DNA of 64,000 nucleotides from Plantibacter elymi (nom. nud.) (lineage in GTDB: Bacteria > Actinomycetota > Actinomycetes > Actinomycetales > Microbacteriaceae), in the NCBI RefSeq assembly GCF_900177795.1, contig NZ_FXWJ01000004.1, positions 310,001-374,000 on the forward strand, given 5' to 3'. The notes under the pieces were generated by a model. It saw nothing but the letters and a program-made list of their open reading frames with translations. It did not search any database and was not told the origin of the DNA. A program made the translations under genes and the position numbers. Positions 33,716 to 42,621 of the stretch are shown piece by piece (the first letter of the stretch is position 1; the number at the start of each line of letters is the position of its first letter).

Positions 33716-34123
33716 CTATTCGGCGGCCGGCGCCTCGAGCTCGAGCACCCGCAGCAGTTCCTCCGGCGACGCCTGCAGCGAGTGCGGACCGGCGACGTCG
33801 AAGAGCACCGTCTCGATGTCGTCGCCGTAGGTGCGGAGGAAGCTGGCGAGCCAGGCGCCGTCGTGCAGGCCGACGTAGGGCGGCAGGGCGGCCGGCTTGT
33901 TCTTCGCATCGGAGAAGAGGAGCAGCGCGAGCCTCGCGGTCTCAGGCTGGCGGAACATCCAGACCTCGCCGGTCTCCGTCGGCTTGTCGGGGTTGCCCGG
34001 CTTCATGAGCGGGACGACGAACCGACCGTTCCGCAGGGCGAGGGCCACGGCGACCATGTCGCCGGCGGCGAGGGCTGCGGCCAAGGGCTCGGAACGGAAC
34101 TCGGGTCGCTTCTGCTTCGCCAT
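33716..34123 (-). CDS. SseB-like protein, 135 aa
   Basis: Contains LAAGDMVAVALALRNGRFVVPL (about 18-39), VWMFRQPETARLALLLFSD (54-72) and a C-terminal FLRTYGDDIETVLFDVAGPHSL. The order of beta strands and the 'VPL ... LFSD' pattern resemble SseB-type (enhanced serine sensitivity) domains. Relatives are sometimes annotated as dehydrogenases without support. Cytosolic, function unknown. GACAAT lies six bases before the ATG. Confidence 0.55.
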   Translation of the reverse strand: MAKQKRPEFRSEPLAAALAAGDMVAVALALRNGRFVVPLMKPGNPDKPTETGEVWMFRQPETARLALLLFSDAKNKPAALPPYVGLHDGAWLASFLRTYGDDIETVLFDVAGPHSLQASPEELLRVLELEAPAAE

Positions 34124-34164
34124 GCGTCCATTGTCGCAGGCCGGTGCGGGGCCGCGAGTCGAGC

Positions 34165-34186
34165 ACTTCGACAGGCTCAGTGACCG
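34165..34186. repeat. REP-like element, single copy
   Basis: ACTTCGACAGGCTCAGTGAC followed by CG, 3' of the leftward gene ending at 34231. Confidence 0.75.
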
Positions 34187-34230
34187 AGGGGGCGGCTCGG
34201 TGACCGGGGCGGCTCGGCGAGCAGGTTCCG

Positions 34231-34896
34231 TCAGTTGAGGAGGAACTGCGCGCTGTCGGCGGAGACGAAGCCACCGATCGACGTGTTGAGGTGGTACGAC
34301 GCACCACCGGCGGGCACCGGGTCGCGCGGCTGGTCGCAGGTGTCGGGCGCCGACCGCGTGCGGTCCCAGGTGATCGGCGGGTTCGACGAGACCGTCTTCC
34401 CCGGCTCGAGGAGCACCTGCTGGTCGCTCGGTGCGGTCTGGCAGTCCGTCGACGTCCAGTAGGGCTCGTCACCGCTCGAAACGGTGAACACCTGCTGGCT
34501 CGTGCCGGCGTTCATCGTGCACGCGGCCGAACCGGTGTTCGTCACGCTCAGCGAGAGCTGCGGGAGTTCGTCCGCCGCGAAGCTCGTCCCGTTCACGACC
34601 GCCTCGACGCGGATCTGGTCGGCCGTGCACGCGGCCGCCGAACCGGGGTCGGTGGTCGCGGCCTCGTCGATCGGTGCGGTCGTCGACGCCTCCGGAGCAG
34701 CCGTCGGCGCGGGGGTCGCGGTGGGCGTCGGGGTCGTCTTCGCCGCGGTGTTCTCGGTGCCCGGACCCGACGCGAGACGGACGATGAGCACGATGACCAG
34801 GACGATGACGGCGAGCAGGACACCGAACACGATCAACCTGCGTCGCCAGTAGACGGCGGGCCGCTCCGGTCCGCGGGGATTCGTGAGGCTCGACAT
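34231..34896 (-). CDS. Membrane-anchored extracellular beta-sandwich protein (DUF4232-like)
   Basis: A 221-residue protein: short cytoplasmic start, one membrane helix (about 21-44, RRRLIVFGVLLAVIVLVIVL), a Thr/Pro/Ala-rich stalk (50-85) and an outside domain with Cys pairs (AACTADQIRVEAVV, AACTMNAGTSQQVFTV, DCQTAP, PDTCDQP). The pattern resembles DUF4232, small secreted beta sandwiches. The ATG at 34896 is chosen over the GTG at 34902 because TAATCT lies exactly six bases before it. Confidence 0.72.
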   Translation of the reverse strand: MSSLTNPRGPERPAVYWRRRLIVFGVLLAVIVLVIVLIVRLASGPGTENTAAKTTPTPTATPAPTAAPEASTTAPIDEAATTDPGSAAACTADQIRVEAVVNGTSFAADELPQLSLSVTNTGSAACTMNAGTSQQVFTVSSGDEPYWTSTDCQTAPSDQQVLLEPGKTVSSNPPITWDRTRSAPDTCDQPRDPVPAGGASYHLNTSIGGFVSADSAQFLLN

Positions 34897-34902
34897 GCTC
34901 AC

Positions 34903-34908
34903 AGATTA
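34903..34908 (-). promoter_or_regulatory. -10 TAATCT, leaderless, for 34896 gene
   Basis: TAATCT, six bases, then the ATG at 34896. Confidence 0.55.
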
Positions 34909-34928
34909 AGTGCAGTGGCGCGGAAACG

Positions 34929-34983
34929 CCCGATGCCCCGCCGTCGGTGCGGACCGTGGTCCGACCGATGACGGGGCATCGGG
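34929..34983 (-). terminator. Long hairpin after the surface nuclease gene
   Basis: CCCGATGCCCCG-x-x-x-TCGGT (from 34929) pairs with ACCGA-x-x-x-CGGGGCATCGGG (to 34983). It lies 3' of the leftward nuclease gene and upstream of the next gene; strong stem without a U tract. Confidence 0.65.
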
Positions 34984-35016
34984 ATGGTGCTCGGTGGTGC
35001 TGGGTGTCGTGAGCGC

Positions 35017-38000
35017 CTAGAGCTGCTGCGCCGAGCGACGACGGGCGATCACGAGCGCGAGACCACCGACGAGGAGCAGCGCGGCGAGCGCCGCGTTCCC
35101 CCACGGCTCGGCACCGGTCTTGCTCAGGCTGCCGTCCTGGCTTCCGCCGGCCGTTCCCGAACCGGTCCCGCCGCCCGCACCGGGCTGGGTGCCCGGGTCG
35201 GTACCGGGGTCGACCGCCGCAGCCTGCACGACGATGTCCTGCCAGCCGATGACGTTGCCGTCGGCGTCTTGGACGACGAGGCGGTGGGCACCGACCGGGG
35301 CGTCCTCAGGAACCGTGACCTGCACGTTGCCGTCCGCGTCGACCTGCACGAGGCCGTCGCTGACGAGGATCGGGTCGGAGTGCAGCCAGACGCTGACCCA
35401 GGTGCCGGCGTACTCCTTGCCGACGTGGATCGTGGCGAGCTTGCCGATGATGAAGTCGGTGATCGCCTTGATCAGGTCCTTGAGCGCCTGGATGAGCGCG
35501 GACTCCGGTGCGGGCGTCGGCGGCGTGACCACCGGCGGCGTCGCGACCGTGAGCGGCACCGTCAGCGTCGTCCCCGACTCGAGTGCCGTGAGGCGCACCG
35601 TCGCCGCGCCGTCAGCGGTACCCGCCGGCACGGTGAAGGACACCGTTGCTGCACCCGCGGTGACCGGGACCGTCCCGATCGGCGAGCCGTTGAGTTCGAT
35701 CGCCAGCGAGGTGTTCACCGGGCTGCCGGTCGAGGTGAGGTCGAGCTTCGCGACGTCGAACGAGACCGTCTTCCCTGCGGCGACCGCTGCGGTCGGCGCG
35801 TTCGTGACCTGCACGCTCTGGCGGGCGAAGTCCGGGGACACCGGGCTGTTCGCCGTCAGGTAGGCGATCCACGCGTCGCGGTCGACGAGACCGGAGTCGC
35901 GCGTGTCCGTGCCGTTCGCGAACTCGCGGAAGTTGTCGCCACCCTGCAGCAGGAAGCTGAAGGAGCCGATCCGGTAGCTCTTGCTCGGGTCGATCGGCGC
36001 ACCGTTCACCGTGATGCTCGTGATCCGCTGTCCCTGGGCCTTCGTGGGGTCGAACGTGTACTGCACGTTCGACGACAGTCCGAGCTGCAGGTACGGACGG
36101 GACGGCACGTTCCCGGCCGCGTCGAGCTGCCACTGCTGCTCGAGCACGGTCTTGAACTGCGCACCCGTGAGCGAGGTCGTCCACAGGTTGTTGAGGAACG
36201 GCAGTACCGCGTTCGCCTCGGCGTAGGTGATGTCGCCCGCGAGGATCTCCTCACGCATGCCACCCGGGTTGACGATGCCGATGTCGGCTCCGCCCCGGTC
36301 GGCACTCGAGAGCGAGGCGCGGAGCGAGTCGGCGACGAGCGCACCGAGCGTCGACTCGGCGCCGCGGTCGTCCTTCACCCCGTTGTTGAACGCGCGGGTG
36401 ATGTCGGCCTTCGCCTCACCGATCTTCTGGTTGCCGATCTCCGCCGCGACCGCGAGGGCCTTGTCGGTGATCGTCTTGACCGTCGCGACCGCCGGGAACT
36501 GCTTGACCAGGTCGGCCTCGGCCACCGTGGTGCGGGCGACGTTCTTCGCGGTGTAGGCGGTGACGTCACCCGACGCGCGGTCGACGGTCAGCGTGATCTG
36601 ACCGATGAACTCGCCGTAGCTGCCGGTCTGGAGCACCGGGCGGGTCTTGCCGGTCACGCCGGGGATCGGGGCGTCCCACGCATACTGCTTGTGCGTGTGG
36701 CCGGTGAAGATGGCGTCGACGTCCGCGCTCGTCGTGGTGACGATCTCGGTGAAGGCGCTCTGTTCGGCGAGCTCCTGCTCGAGGGTCGCGCCGTCCGGCG
36801 TGCCGGCCCCGGCACCCTCGTGGTACTCGGCGACGATGACGTCCGCCTCACCGTTGGACTCGTCGCCGTCGGTGAGCTGGGCAGCGACGCGGTTCACGGC
36901 CTCGACCGGGTCCCCGAAGTCGAGGTCCGCGATGCCGGCGGGCGACACGAGCGTCGGCGTCTCCTGCGTGATGGCACCGACGACGGCGACCTTCACCCCG
37001 TCGATGTCGAGGATCGTGTACTCCTTGAGCGCCGGGTTCTTCGTGCCCTTCTGGTACACGTTGGCCCCGAGGTACGGCCAGGCGGCGTTCTTCCCGTCGG
37101 CCATGACGCGGTCGACGAGGTCGCCGTAGCCCTGGTCGAACTCGTGGTTGCCGACTGCGGACGCCTTCAGGCCGAGCGCGTTGAGCACGTCGATCGTCGG
37201 CTGGTCCTGCTGCGAGGAGGAGGCGAACAGCGAGGCGCCGATGTTGTCACCAGCGGAGATGAACGCCGTCTGGTCGGGCGCGAACATCGCCTTGAGCTGC
37301 TCGATCGTGCCCGCGAACTTCGTCGTGTTGGCGTCGATCCGACCGTGGAAGTCGTTGATGTTGAGCAGGTTGACGGTCGCGGACTCGCTCGCGTCGGCGC
37401 TGATGCCGACGATCACGGGGTCGTGGTCGCTCGAACGGAACATGTCCGGCACGTTGAAGTCGGTCACGTTCGCGTTGTAGCGGGAGTACTCGAGGGCGAT
37501 CGACTCGACGGAGTTGATGTTCCACACGTCCGCACCGGTGACGCTCTGGTCGGCCTCCGGCGATGCGAAGATGTGGTCGAGTGACCCGACCGCGCCTTCG
37601 TACGCGTAGGTGTACTCGCCGGTCTTGGCCTCCTGGCTGATGTAGCCGGCGTCGCGGAGCACATCCAGCGGGTCCTCGGCGTCGTAGGAGTTGAAGTCAC
37701 CGACGAGGAAGACCTTCTTCGTGCCGACGTCCTTCGAGACCGTGTCCGCGAAGGTCACGAGGGCCTTGGCCTGACGCGTGCGGTCGCCGGTGAAGGCGCC
37801 CTGACCGGTGTTGGCGTTGTCACCGGTGGCTGCTGCCGAGGTGCTCTTCGACTTGAAGTGGTTCGCGATCACGAGGAACGTCGCGGCGTCGTCCGCACCC
37901 TTGGGCTTGAACGCCTGCGCGTCGGGCTCACGGGCGTTGTCGAAGGCGGGCGAGTCGAGCAGGATGCGCGATTCACCGACGGTCTCGACGGTGGCGGACT

Positions 38001-39939
38001 TGTAGATGAAGGCCGTGCGGATGACGTCCTCGTCCGTGGGCACCTTCGCGGGCGACGGGACGAACGTCCAGGTGCCCTCGCCGGCATCGGCGTTGAGCGC
38101 CGCGGTCAGCGTCGTGAGGGCGTCGTCGCGGTCGAGCCCGATCGAGGCGGAGTTCTGGATCTCCTCGAGCGAGACGACGTCGGCGTCGAGGGCGTTGATC
38201 GCCGAGACGATCTTCGCCTGCTGACGGGCGAGGCTCTCGGCCGTCGCCGCACCTCGGACACCGCAACCGGCGGCGTCGGAGTTGTTCACCGTGGTCTTGC
38301 CGCCCTGACGGTCGGTGTAGAAGGTGCACCCGGTGCGGGAGTCGCCGGTGGTGGCGAAGTAGTTGAGGACGTTGAAGGTCGCGAGGGAAACGTCGCCGCC
38401 GACGCCGCGAGGCGAGGTGGAGCGCGTGTTCTCGAACGTCGCCGGCTGCACGGTCGCCGTGTTGGCACCGGTCAGCTGCTGCGTGGGCTGGAACTTCCAG
38501 TTGCTGTTGCGGAAGTCGAAGACGACCGGAGCGGTGAAGTCGACGGCGGCACCGACCCGGACGGGCGCGGTGGTCGAGAGGTACGGCAGCGGCGTGCCGG
38601 TGTTCTCCGCCTTCGAGAAGTCGACGGTCGCGCCGTCGTCGAGGACGACCTTCTCTGCCGGGACCCGCGCCGCGGCTGCGAGCGCCTCAGCGGAACCGGG
38701 CTTGCCGAGGACCGTCGGCGTGACGAACGGCGTCGTCGACGCCGCGAGCGCGATCTCACCGTAGCGGTTCGTGCTGTAGTTGTCGGTGACCGTGTAGTCG
38801 CCGGCGGGGGCGAGCAGCATGCCCTCGAGGCGTTCGCGCTCCTCATCGGTCGCCGGGAAAGCGACACTCGCGGCGGTCGGTGCCGTGACGCCGGTGGCGT
38901 CGAGCACCGTGACGGCGGCCGCGTCCGTGACCTTCAGCTGTGTCAGGCCGTAGTACTCGTCCACGACGCCGGTGACCTGCAGGTACTGGCCGACGGCGAC
39001 GGAGCCGACGGTGGCCGGCGAGTAGACGAAGACGCCGTCGGACGCGAGGTGCGTCGCGGGGTCGATCGCTCCACCGGTGCCCGCGGTCTGCAGGTAGTAG
39101 CCGTTGAAGCCGCCGGTCGGGAAGCTCGCGGTGACGAAGCCCGTGGTGGTGACCGTCTGGCCGACCATCGTGCTCGCGGCGCCGGTGCCCTGGATGTCGG
39201 CGATCGTCGCTGTACCGGGCTCGACCGGGGTGGTCGGGTCGGTGGGCTCGGGGCTGGGCTCGGGGTCGGGGGTCGGCTCGGGGTCGACCGGGGTGTCGCC
39301 GGCGCTGTTCTGCGGCGTGATCGTGCCGCTGAGCGTGAAGTCGGCGGCGTTGCTGTCGGTGTCGGCGAAGTTCGTCCGGTTGATCGACTGCGGGACGCTG
39401 TTGCTCGAGGGCCCCGGGGCCACAGCTGTCTCGAAGGTGTTCGAGGTGCCGTACCCGAGCAGGTCGACCACCGAGGGGTCAGCGCCGGTCGAACCGATCG
39501 GCAACGTGACCGCCGAGGTGGACGCGACCAGCGCGATGGTGCCGGTCGACCCCGAGGGGTTGAGCGTGCCTGACACGTCTGGGGTGGGCAGAGCCGCACC
39601 GTTCCCGCCAGAGTTTCCGGCAGCTCCGACGAGGTAGTACCCGCCGGCAGCAATCGAACCGGTCAGTGGCGTCACACCGGAGGACGGGCCGGTCCCGGTC
39701 GCGTTGCGGTACTGGATCGACCAGCCGCTGACATCGACGGCCGCATCGCTCGGGTTGTAGAGCTCGACGAACTTGTTCTGGTAGGGCGCGTTCGCGCTCC
39801 CGCCCGAGAGGTAGGCCTCGTTGATGACGACGCCGAGGCCGTCGGTCGAGGCGACGGCTGGTGTCGCCACGAGGGGTGCGGCGACGAGCCCGGCAAGGGC
39901 GGCGAAGGCGGACAGCCTCCACGGGTGTTTGAACGACAT
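35017..39939 (-). CDS. Wall-anchored ExeM/NucH-like nuclease fused to 5'-nucleotidase
   Basis: A 1640-residue multidomain surface protein. Signal peptide to about 31; lamin-tail domain (GVVINEAYLSGGS, 36-150); OB-like region (260-510); endonuclease/exonuclease/phosphatase domain of ExeM/NucH type (LATFNVLNYF near 518 to SSDHDPVIVG near 838); metallophosphoesterase (NINDFHGRID near 866, GNHEFDQGYGD) with 5'-nucleotidase C domain (to about 1350); Ig-like modules; sorting signal LSKTG near 1603, hydrophobic helix and RRR tail. Together these would cut extracellular DNA/RNA to nucleotides and then dephosphorylate them, a phosphate- and nucleoside-scavenging machine on the wall. Start chosen at MSFKHPWRLSAFA. 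Two TGTGAACGG sites lie upstream. Confidence 0.9.
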   Translation of the reverse strand: MSFKHPWRLSAFAALAGLVAAPLVATPAVASTDGLGVVINEAYLSGGSANAPYQNKFVELYNPSDAAVDVSGWSIQYRNATGTGPSSGVTPLTGSIAAGGYYLVGAAGNSGGNGAALPTPDVSGTLNPSGSTGTIALVASTSAVTLPIGSTGADPSVVDLLGYGTSNTFETAVAPGPSSNSVPQSINRTNFADTDSNAADFTLSGTITPQNSAGDTPVDPEPTPDPEPSPEPTDPTTPVEPGTATIADIQGTGAASTMVGQTVTTTGFVTASFPTGGFNGYYLQTAGTGGAIDPATHLASDGVFVYSPATVGSVAVGQYLQVTGVVDEYYGLTQLKVTDAAAVTVLDATGVTAPTAASVAFPATDEERERLEGMLLAPAGDYTVTDNYSTNRYGEIALAASTTPFVTPTVLGKPGSAEALAAAARVPAEKVVLDDGATVDFSKAENTGTPLPYLSTTAPVRVGAAVDFTAPVVFDFRNSNWKFQPTQQLTGANTATVQPATFENTRSTSPRGVGGDVSLATFNVLNYFATTGDSRTGCTFYTDRQGGKTTVNNSDAAGCGVRGAATAESLARQQAKIVSAINALDADVVSLEEIQNSASIGLDRDDALTTLTAALNADAGEGTWTFVPSPAKVPTDEDVIRTAFIYKSATVETVGESRILLDSPAFDNAREPDAQAFKPKGADDAATFLVIANHFKSKSTSAAATGDNANTGQGAFTGDRTRQAKALVTFADTVSKDVGTKKVFLVGDFNSYDAEDPLDVLRDAGYISQEAKTGEYTYAYEGAVGSLDHIFASPEADQSVTGADVWNINSVESIALEYSRYNANVTDFNVPDMFRSSDHDPVIVGISADASESATVNLLNINDFHGRIDANTTKFAGTIEQLKAMFAPDQTAFISAGDNIGASLFASSSQQDQPTIDVLNALGLKASAVGNHEFDQGYGDLVDRVMADGKNAAWPYLGANVYQKGTKNPALKEYTILDIDGVKVAVVGAITQETPTLVSPAGIADLDFGDPVEAVNRVAAQLTDGDESNGEADVIVAEYHEGAGAGTPDGATLEQELAEQSAFTEIVTTTSADVDAIFTGHTHKQYAWDAPIPGVTGKTRPVLQTGSYGEFIGQITLTVDRASGDVTAYTAKNVARTTVAEADLVKQFPAVATVKTITDKALAVAAEIGNQKIGEAKADITRAFNNGVKDDRGAESTLGALVADSLRASLSSADRGGADIGIVNPGGMREEILAGDITYAEANAVLPFLNNLWTTSLTGAQFKTVLEQQWQLDAAGNVPSRPYLQLGLSSNVQYTFDPTKAQGQRITSITVNGAPIDPSKSYRIGSFSFLLQGGDNFREFANGTDTRDSGLVDRDAWIAYLTANSPVSPDFARQSVQVTNAPTAAVAAGKTVSFDVAKLDLTSTGSPVNTSLAIELNGSPIGTVPVTAGAATVSFTVPAGTADGAATVRLTALESGTTLTVPLTVATPPVVTPPTPAPESALIQALKDLIKAITDFIIGKLATIHVGKEYAGTWVSVWLHSDPILVSDGLVQVDADGNVQVTVPEDAPVGAHRLVVQDADGNVIGWQDIVVQAAAVDPGTDPGTQPGAGGGTGSGTAGGSQDGSLSKTGAEPWGNAALAALLLVGGLALVIARRRSAQQL

Positions 39940-40062
39940 GTGGCTCCGAATCGAGGGCCGTCCTCGTTCGGAGCGCGCGACAACGCACCCCCCATTCGAG
40001 GCACAGACGATGGGTAGTGCCTCACAAGCTAACCGACATGCGTGACGGAAGACCACCGCGAA

Positions 40063-40156
40063 TGTGAACGGCACGTAAATCCGGGCCTGCTCATCTGAGC
40101 ACGCGGTTCGCACTGGAAACCGGCGAAAGTGCTGATCAGCGGTGTGTTGTGAACGG
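40063..40156 (-). promoter_or_regulatory. Paired TGTGAACGG sites upstream of the surface nuclease
   Basis: Identical 9-mers at 40063-40071 and 40148-40156, 85 bases apart (CCGTTCACA on the coding strand), in the 260-base gap before the nuclease gene. They resemble the GTTCAC core of actinobacterial PHO boxes, which would suit a phosphate-scavenging enzyme, but PHO boxes normally occur as 11-base direct repeats, so this is tentative. Nothing else is seen in 39940-40199. Confidence 0.3.
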
Positions 40157-40199
40157 TCTCATCGGTCACTCCGACGAGCACCAACCTTCAAGCTGTGGT

Positions 40200-40718
40200 T
40201 CAGAGCAGCTTGAGCATCCGCGTGTTACCGAGCGTATTCGGCTTGACCCGCGCGAGGTCGAGGAACTCCGCGACACCTTCGTCGGACGAGCGCACGAGCT
40301 GTGCGTAGACCTCGGGTGGGACGATCTCCTCGCCGATCTCCTGATAGCCGTGCTTCGTGAAGAAGCCGGTTTCGAAGGTCAGGCAGAACAGGCGACGCAG
40401 ACCGAGCTCGATCGCGTCGTGCTCGAGGCGTTCGACGAGCGCGTGGCCGACCCCAGTGCCGAGATGGTCGGCGGAGACGGCGAGTGTGCGGACCTCACCG
40501 AGGTCCTCCCAGATGACGTGCAGCGCGCCGCAGCCGATGAGTTCGCCGTCGGGTGTCTCGGCGACGCGGAACTCCTGGACCGCTTCGTAGAAGACGACGT
40601 CATCCTTGCCGAGGAGGATGCGCTGCTGCACGAGCGGTTCGACGAGCGCCTGGATGCGGCGGACGTCGCTCGTGCGGGCGCGACGGACCACATACCCCTG
40701 CTGAGCCTGCTCGACCAT
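40200..40718 (-). CDS. argA: Amino-acid N-acetyltransferase (N-acetylglutamate synthase, Rv2747 type)
   Basis: A 172-residue GNAT. VRRARTSDVRRIQALVEPLV, FYEAVQEFRVAE, GCGALHVIWEDLGEVRTLAV, TGVGHALVERLE, FCLTFETGFFTKHGY and EFLDLARVKPNTLGNTRML follow the Mycobacterium tuberculosis Rv2747 ArgA block by block. That enzyme acetylates glutamate (or glutamine) as the first step of arginine synthesis. GGAGGAGG precedes the ATG. No other arginine gene is nearby. Confidence 0.88.
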   Translation of the reverse strand: MVEQAQQGYVVRRARTSDVRRIQALVEPLVQQRILLGKDDVVFYEAVQEFRVAETPDGELIGCGALHVIWEDLGEVRTLAVSADHLGTGVGHALVERLEHDAIELGLRRLFCLTFETGFFTKHGYQEIGEEIVPPEVYAQLVRSSDEGVAEFLDLARVKPNTLGNTRMLKLL

Positions 40719-40754
40719 CCCGCCTCCTCCTGTCAGAACCTCCGAGAAGTCTAC

Positions 40755-40925
40755 TGACGCCAGCGCGGCGCTCCCGACCGAGCGCGGGTTGGTGGGCGCC
40801 AGCGCGGTGCTCTCGCGCGAGCGCTGCCGAAGCGGCGTGAGCGCGACCCAGCCGCGTGAGCGCGGCCCTCCAGAGGGGCGCGCTCGGTCCGGTGGGGCGC
40901 CGTCAGCGCACCGCGCTGGCGCCGG
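40755..40925. repeat. GC palindrome cluster 3
   Basis: CCAGCGCGG copies near 40759 and 40799, GTGAGCGCG-CCCTCC-x-GAGGGGCGCGCTC near 40857-40890 and an inverted CAGCGCACCGCGCTGGCGCC near 40905. It fills the gap between zwf (upstream) and argA on the minus strand. Confidence 0.78.
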
Positions 40926-40961
40926 ATACCGGAGTGGCGGCACCGGATCACGAGGGGCGGA

Positions 40962-42338
40962 TCAGTGCCAGGACTTCGGGCCCGCGGTACCGGCCGGGTA
41001 GGTGTCGATCGACACCTCGTCCTTGCGCCACGCCTTGAGGACCGGCGCGACGATCCGCCAGCACTGCTCGGCGACGTCACCGCGCACCGACAGGGTCGGG
41101 TCCCCCTCGAGGATGCTCGACAGGACCTCGCCGTAGGCACTGAGCTGCCCGGCCTGGAGTTCGGCGTGGAGGGCGACCGGGTCCAACTCGAAGGGGTCGT
41201 CCTCACCGTTGATCATCAGGTCGAGGTCGAGCGACGCCGGCTTCAGGCCGATGCGGAGCCGCGCCGGGGTCTTCATGCCGTGCAGACCGGACGGGAGGTG
41301 CGGCACCGGCTTGAAGGTGAAGACGATCTCCTGACGGGTGTCCGCCAGCGCCTTCCCGGACCGCAGCACGAACGGGACACCGGCCCAACGCCAGTTGTCG
41401 ATCGCGAGGGTCATCTCGGCGAGCGTCTCGGTGTGGTGCGACGGGTCCACGCCCTGCTCGTCGATGTAGGCGGGCAGCTTGCGGTCGCCGATCGTCCCGG
41501 CGCCGTAGCGTGCACGCCGACTCTCCGTGCCGTTCGCCTTCCACGTTCGGGTCGCCCGCAACACCTGGGCCATGCCGCCACGCAGATCCTCGGCGTCGAC
41601 GCTCGCCGGTGGCTCCATGGCCGCGAACGCGAGGACGAGGAGCAGGTGACTCTGGATCATGTCGATCAGGGCGCCCGCACGGTCGTAGTACCCGGCGCGA
41701 CCCTCGAGGGCCAGCTGCTCGTCGAAGACGATGTCGACGCGTTCGACGTTGTCGGCCGAGAGGAGCGGTTCGAAGATGCGGTTCGCGAACCGCAGGCCCA
41801 GCAGGTTGAGGACCGTCGACTTGCCGAGGAAGTGGTCGACGCGGAACACCTGCTCCTCCGGCACCAGGTGCTGGAGCAGACGGTTGAGCGAGCGGGCGGA
41901 GGCGTAGTCGGTGCCGAACGGCTTCTCGAGGGCGAGCATGATGCCCTTGGGGAGCTCCAGCTTCCGCAGCGCCTTGCACGCGAGCAGGGTTATGGCGGGC
42001 GGCAGGGCGAAGTAGAGGGCGACGTTCGTTCCGGCGGCCGCAAGGACGCGTTCGAGCGACGCCGGGTCGGAGACGTCGGCCTGCACGTAGGTGGTCTCGG
42101 CGACGATCGTCTCGGCGAGCTTCGACGGGGCGTCGGCGAATGCGGTCTCGACACGCTTCCGCCAGGCCTCGTTGCTCGACTCGGAGCGGTCGACCCCGAT
42201 GAGGCGCACCGCCTCGCCACGCGGGGAGGCGAGGAGCGACGCGAGTCCGGGCAGTAGGAGTCGGGCCGTGAGATCGCCCCCGGCACCGAGGATCACGAGG
42301 GTTCGAGGGGCGGAGGATTCCGAGGTGGCGGCGGTCAT
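40962..42338 (-). CDS. zwf: Glucose-6-phosphate 1-dehydrogenase
   Basis: Oxidises glucose-6-phosphate to 6-phosphogluconolactone with NADP+, first step of the oxidative pentose phosphate pathway. The 458-residue protein has the nucleotide motif GAGGDLTAR (18-26), EKPFG (138-142) and active-site RVDHFLGK (166-173, usually RIDHYLGK). It is slightly shorter and more divergent than the main actinobacterial G6PD that pairs with opcA, so it could be a second isoenzyme; no opcA, tkt or pgl is in the window. TAGGAT lies six bases before the ATG. Confidence 0.88.
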   Translation of the reverse strand: MTAATSESSAPRTLVILGAGGDLTARLLLPGLASLLASPRGEAVRLIGVDRSESSNEAWRKRVETAFADAPSKLAETIVAETTYVQADVSDPASLERVLAAAGTNVALYFALPPAITLLACKALRKLELPKGIMLALEKPFGTDYASARSLNRLLQHLVPEEQVFRVDHFLGKSTVLNLLGLRFANRIFEPLLSADNVERVDIVFDEQLALEGRAGYYDRAGALIDMIQSHLLLVLAFAAMEPPASVDAEDLRGGMAQVLRATRTWKANGTESRRARYGAGTIGDRKLPAYIDEQGVDPSHHTETLAEMTLAIDNWRWAGVPFVLRSGKALADTRQEIVFTFKPVPHLPSGLHGMKTPARLRIGLKPASLDLDLMINGEDDPFELDPVALHAELQAGQLSAYGEVLSSILEGDPTLSVRGDVAEQCWRIVAPVLKAWRKDEVSIDTYPAGTAGPKSWH

Positions 42339-42344
42339 GCGGCG

Positions 42345-42350
42345 ATCCTA
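42345..42350 (-). promoter_or_regulatory. -10 TAGGAT, leaderless, for zwf
   Basis: TAGGAT, six bases, then the ATG at 42338. Confidence 0.58.
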
Positions 42351-42409
42351 CGCGGTGGGCCGACGAGGTCGCGCGGCCTTGCGCCCTCCCGAGGTCCACC
42401 TCACCCCGG

Positions 42410-42580
42410 TCCAGCGCGGTGCGCTGACGCGAGCGCGAGGGTGTGGGCGTCAGCGCGGTGCGCTGACGCGAGTGGCGCGGTATCGGCCTCACCGCGGGTC
42501 AGGGACGTGGGCGCGCCCCTCCGGAGACCCGCGCTCACGCGCTGGACCCGCGCTCACGTCAGCGCACCGCGCTGGCGACC
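42410..42580. repeat. GC palindrome cluster 4
   Basis: CCAGCGCGGTGCGCTGACG near 42413, a second copy near 42450, GGGCGCGCCCCTCCGGAGACC near 42510 and an inverted CGTCAGCGCACCGCGCTGG near 42557. It occupies most of the 283-base divergent gap between zwf and the Ppx/GppA gene. Confidence 0.8.
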
Positions 42581-42609
42581 CACCACAGCAGACCCGGGCG
42601 GGCAGGCAG

Positions 42610-42615
42610 TACTGT
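42610..42615 (+). promoter_or_regulatory. -10 TACTGT, leaderless, for Ppx/GppA gene
   Basis: TACTGT, six bases (GAGCGC), then the ATG at 42622. Confidence 0.55.
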
Positions 42616-42621
42616 GAGCGC

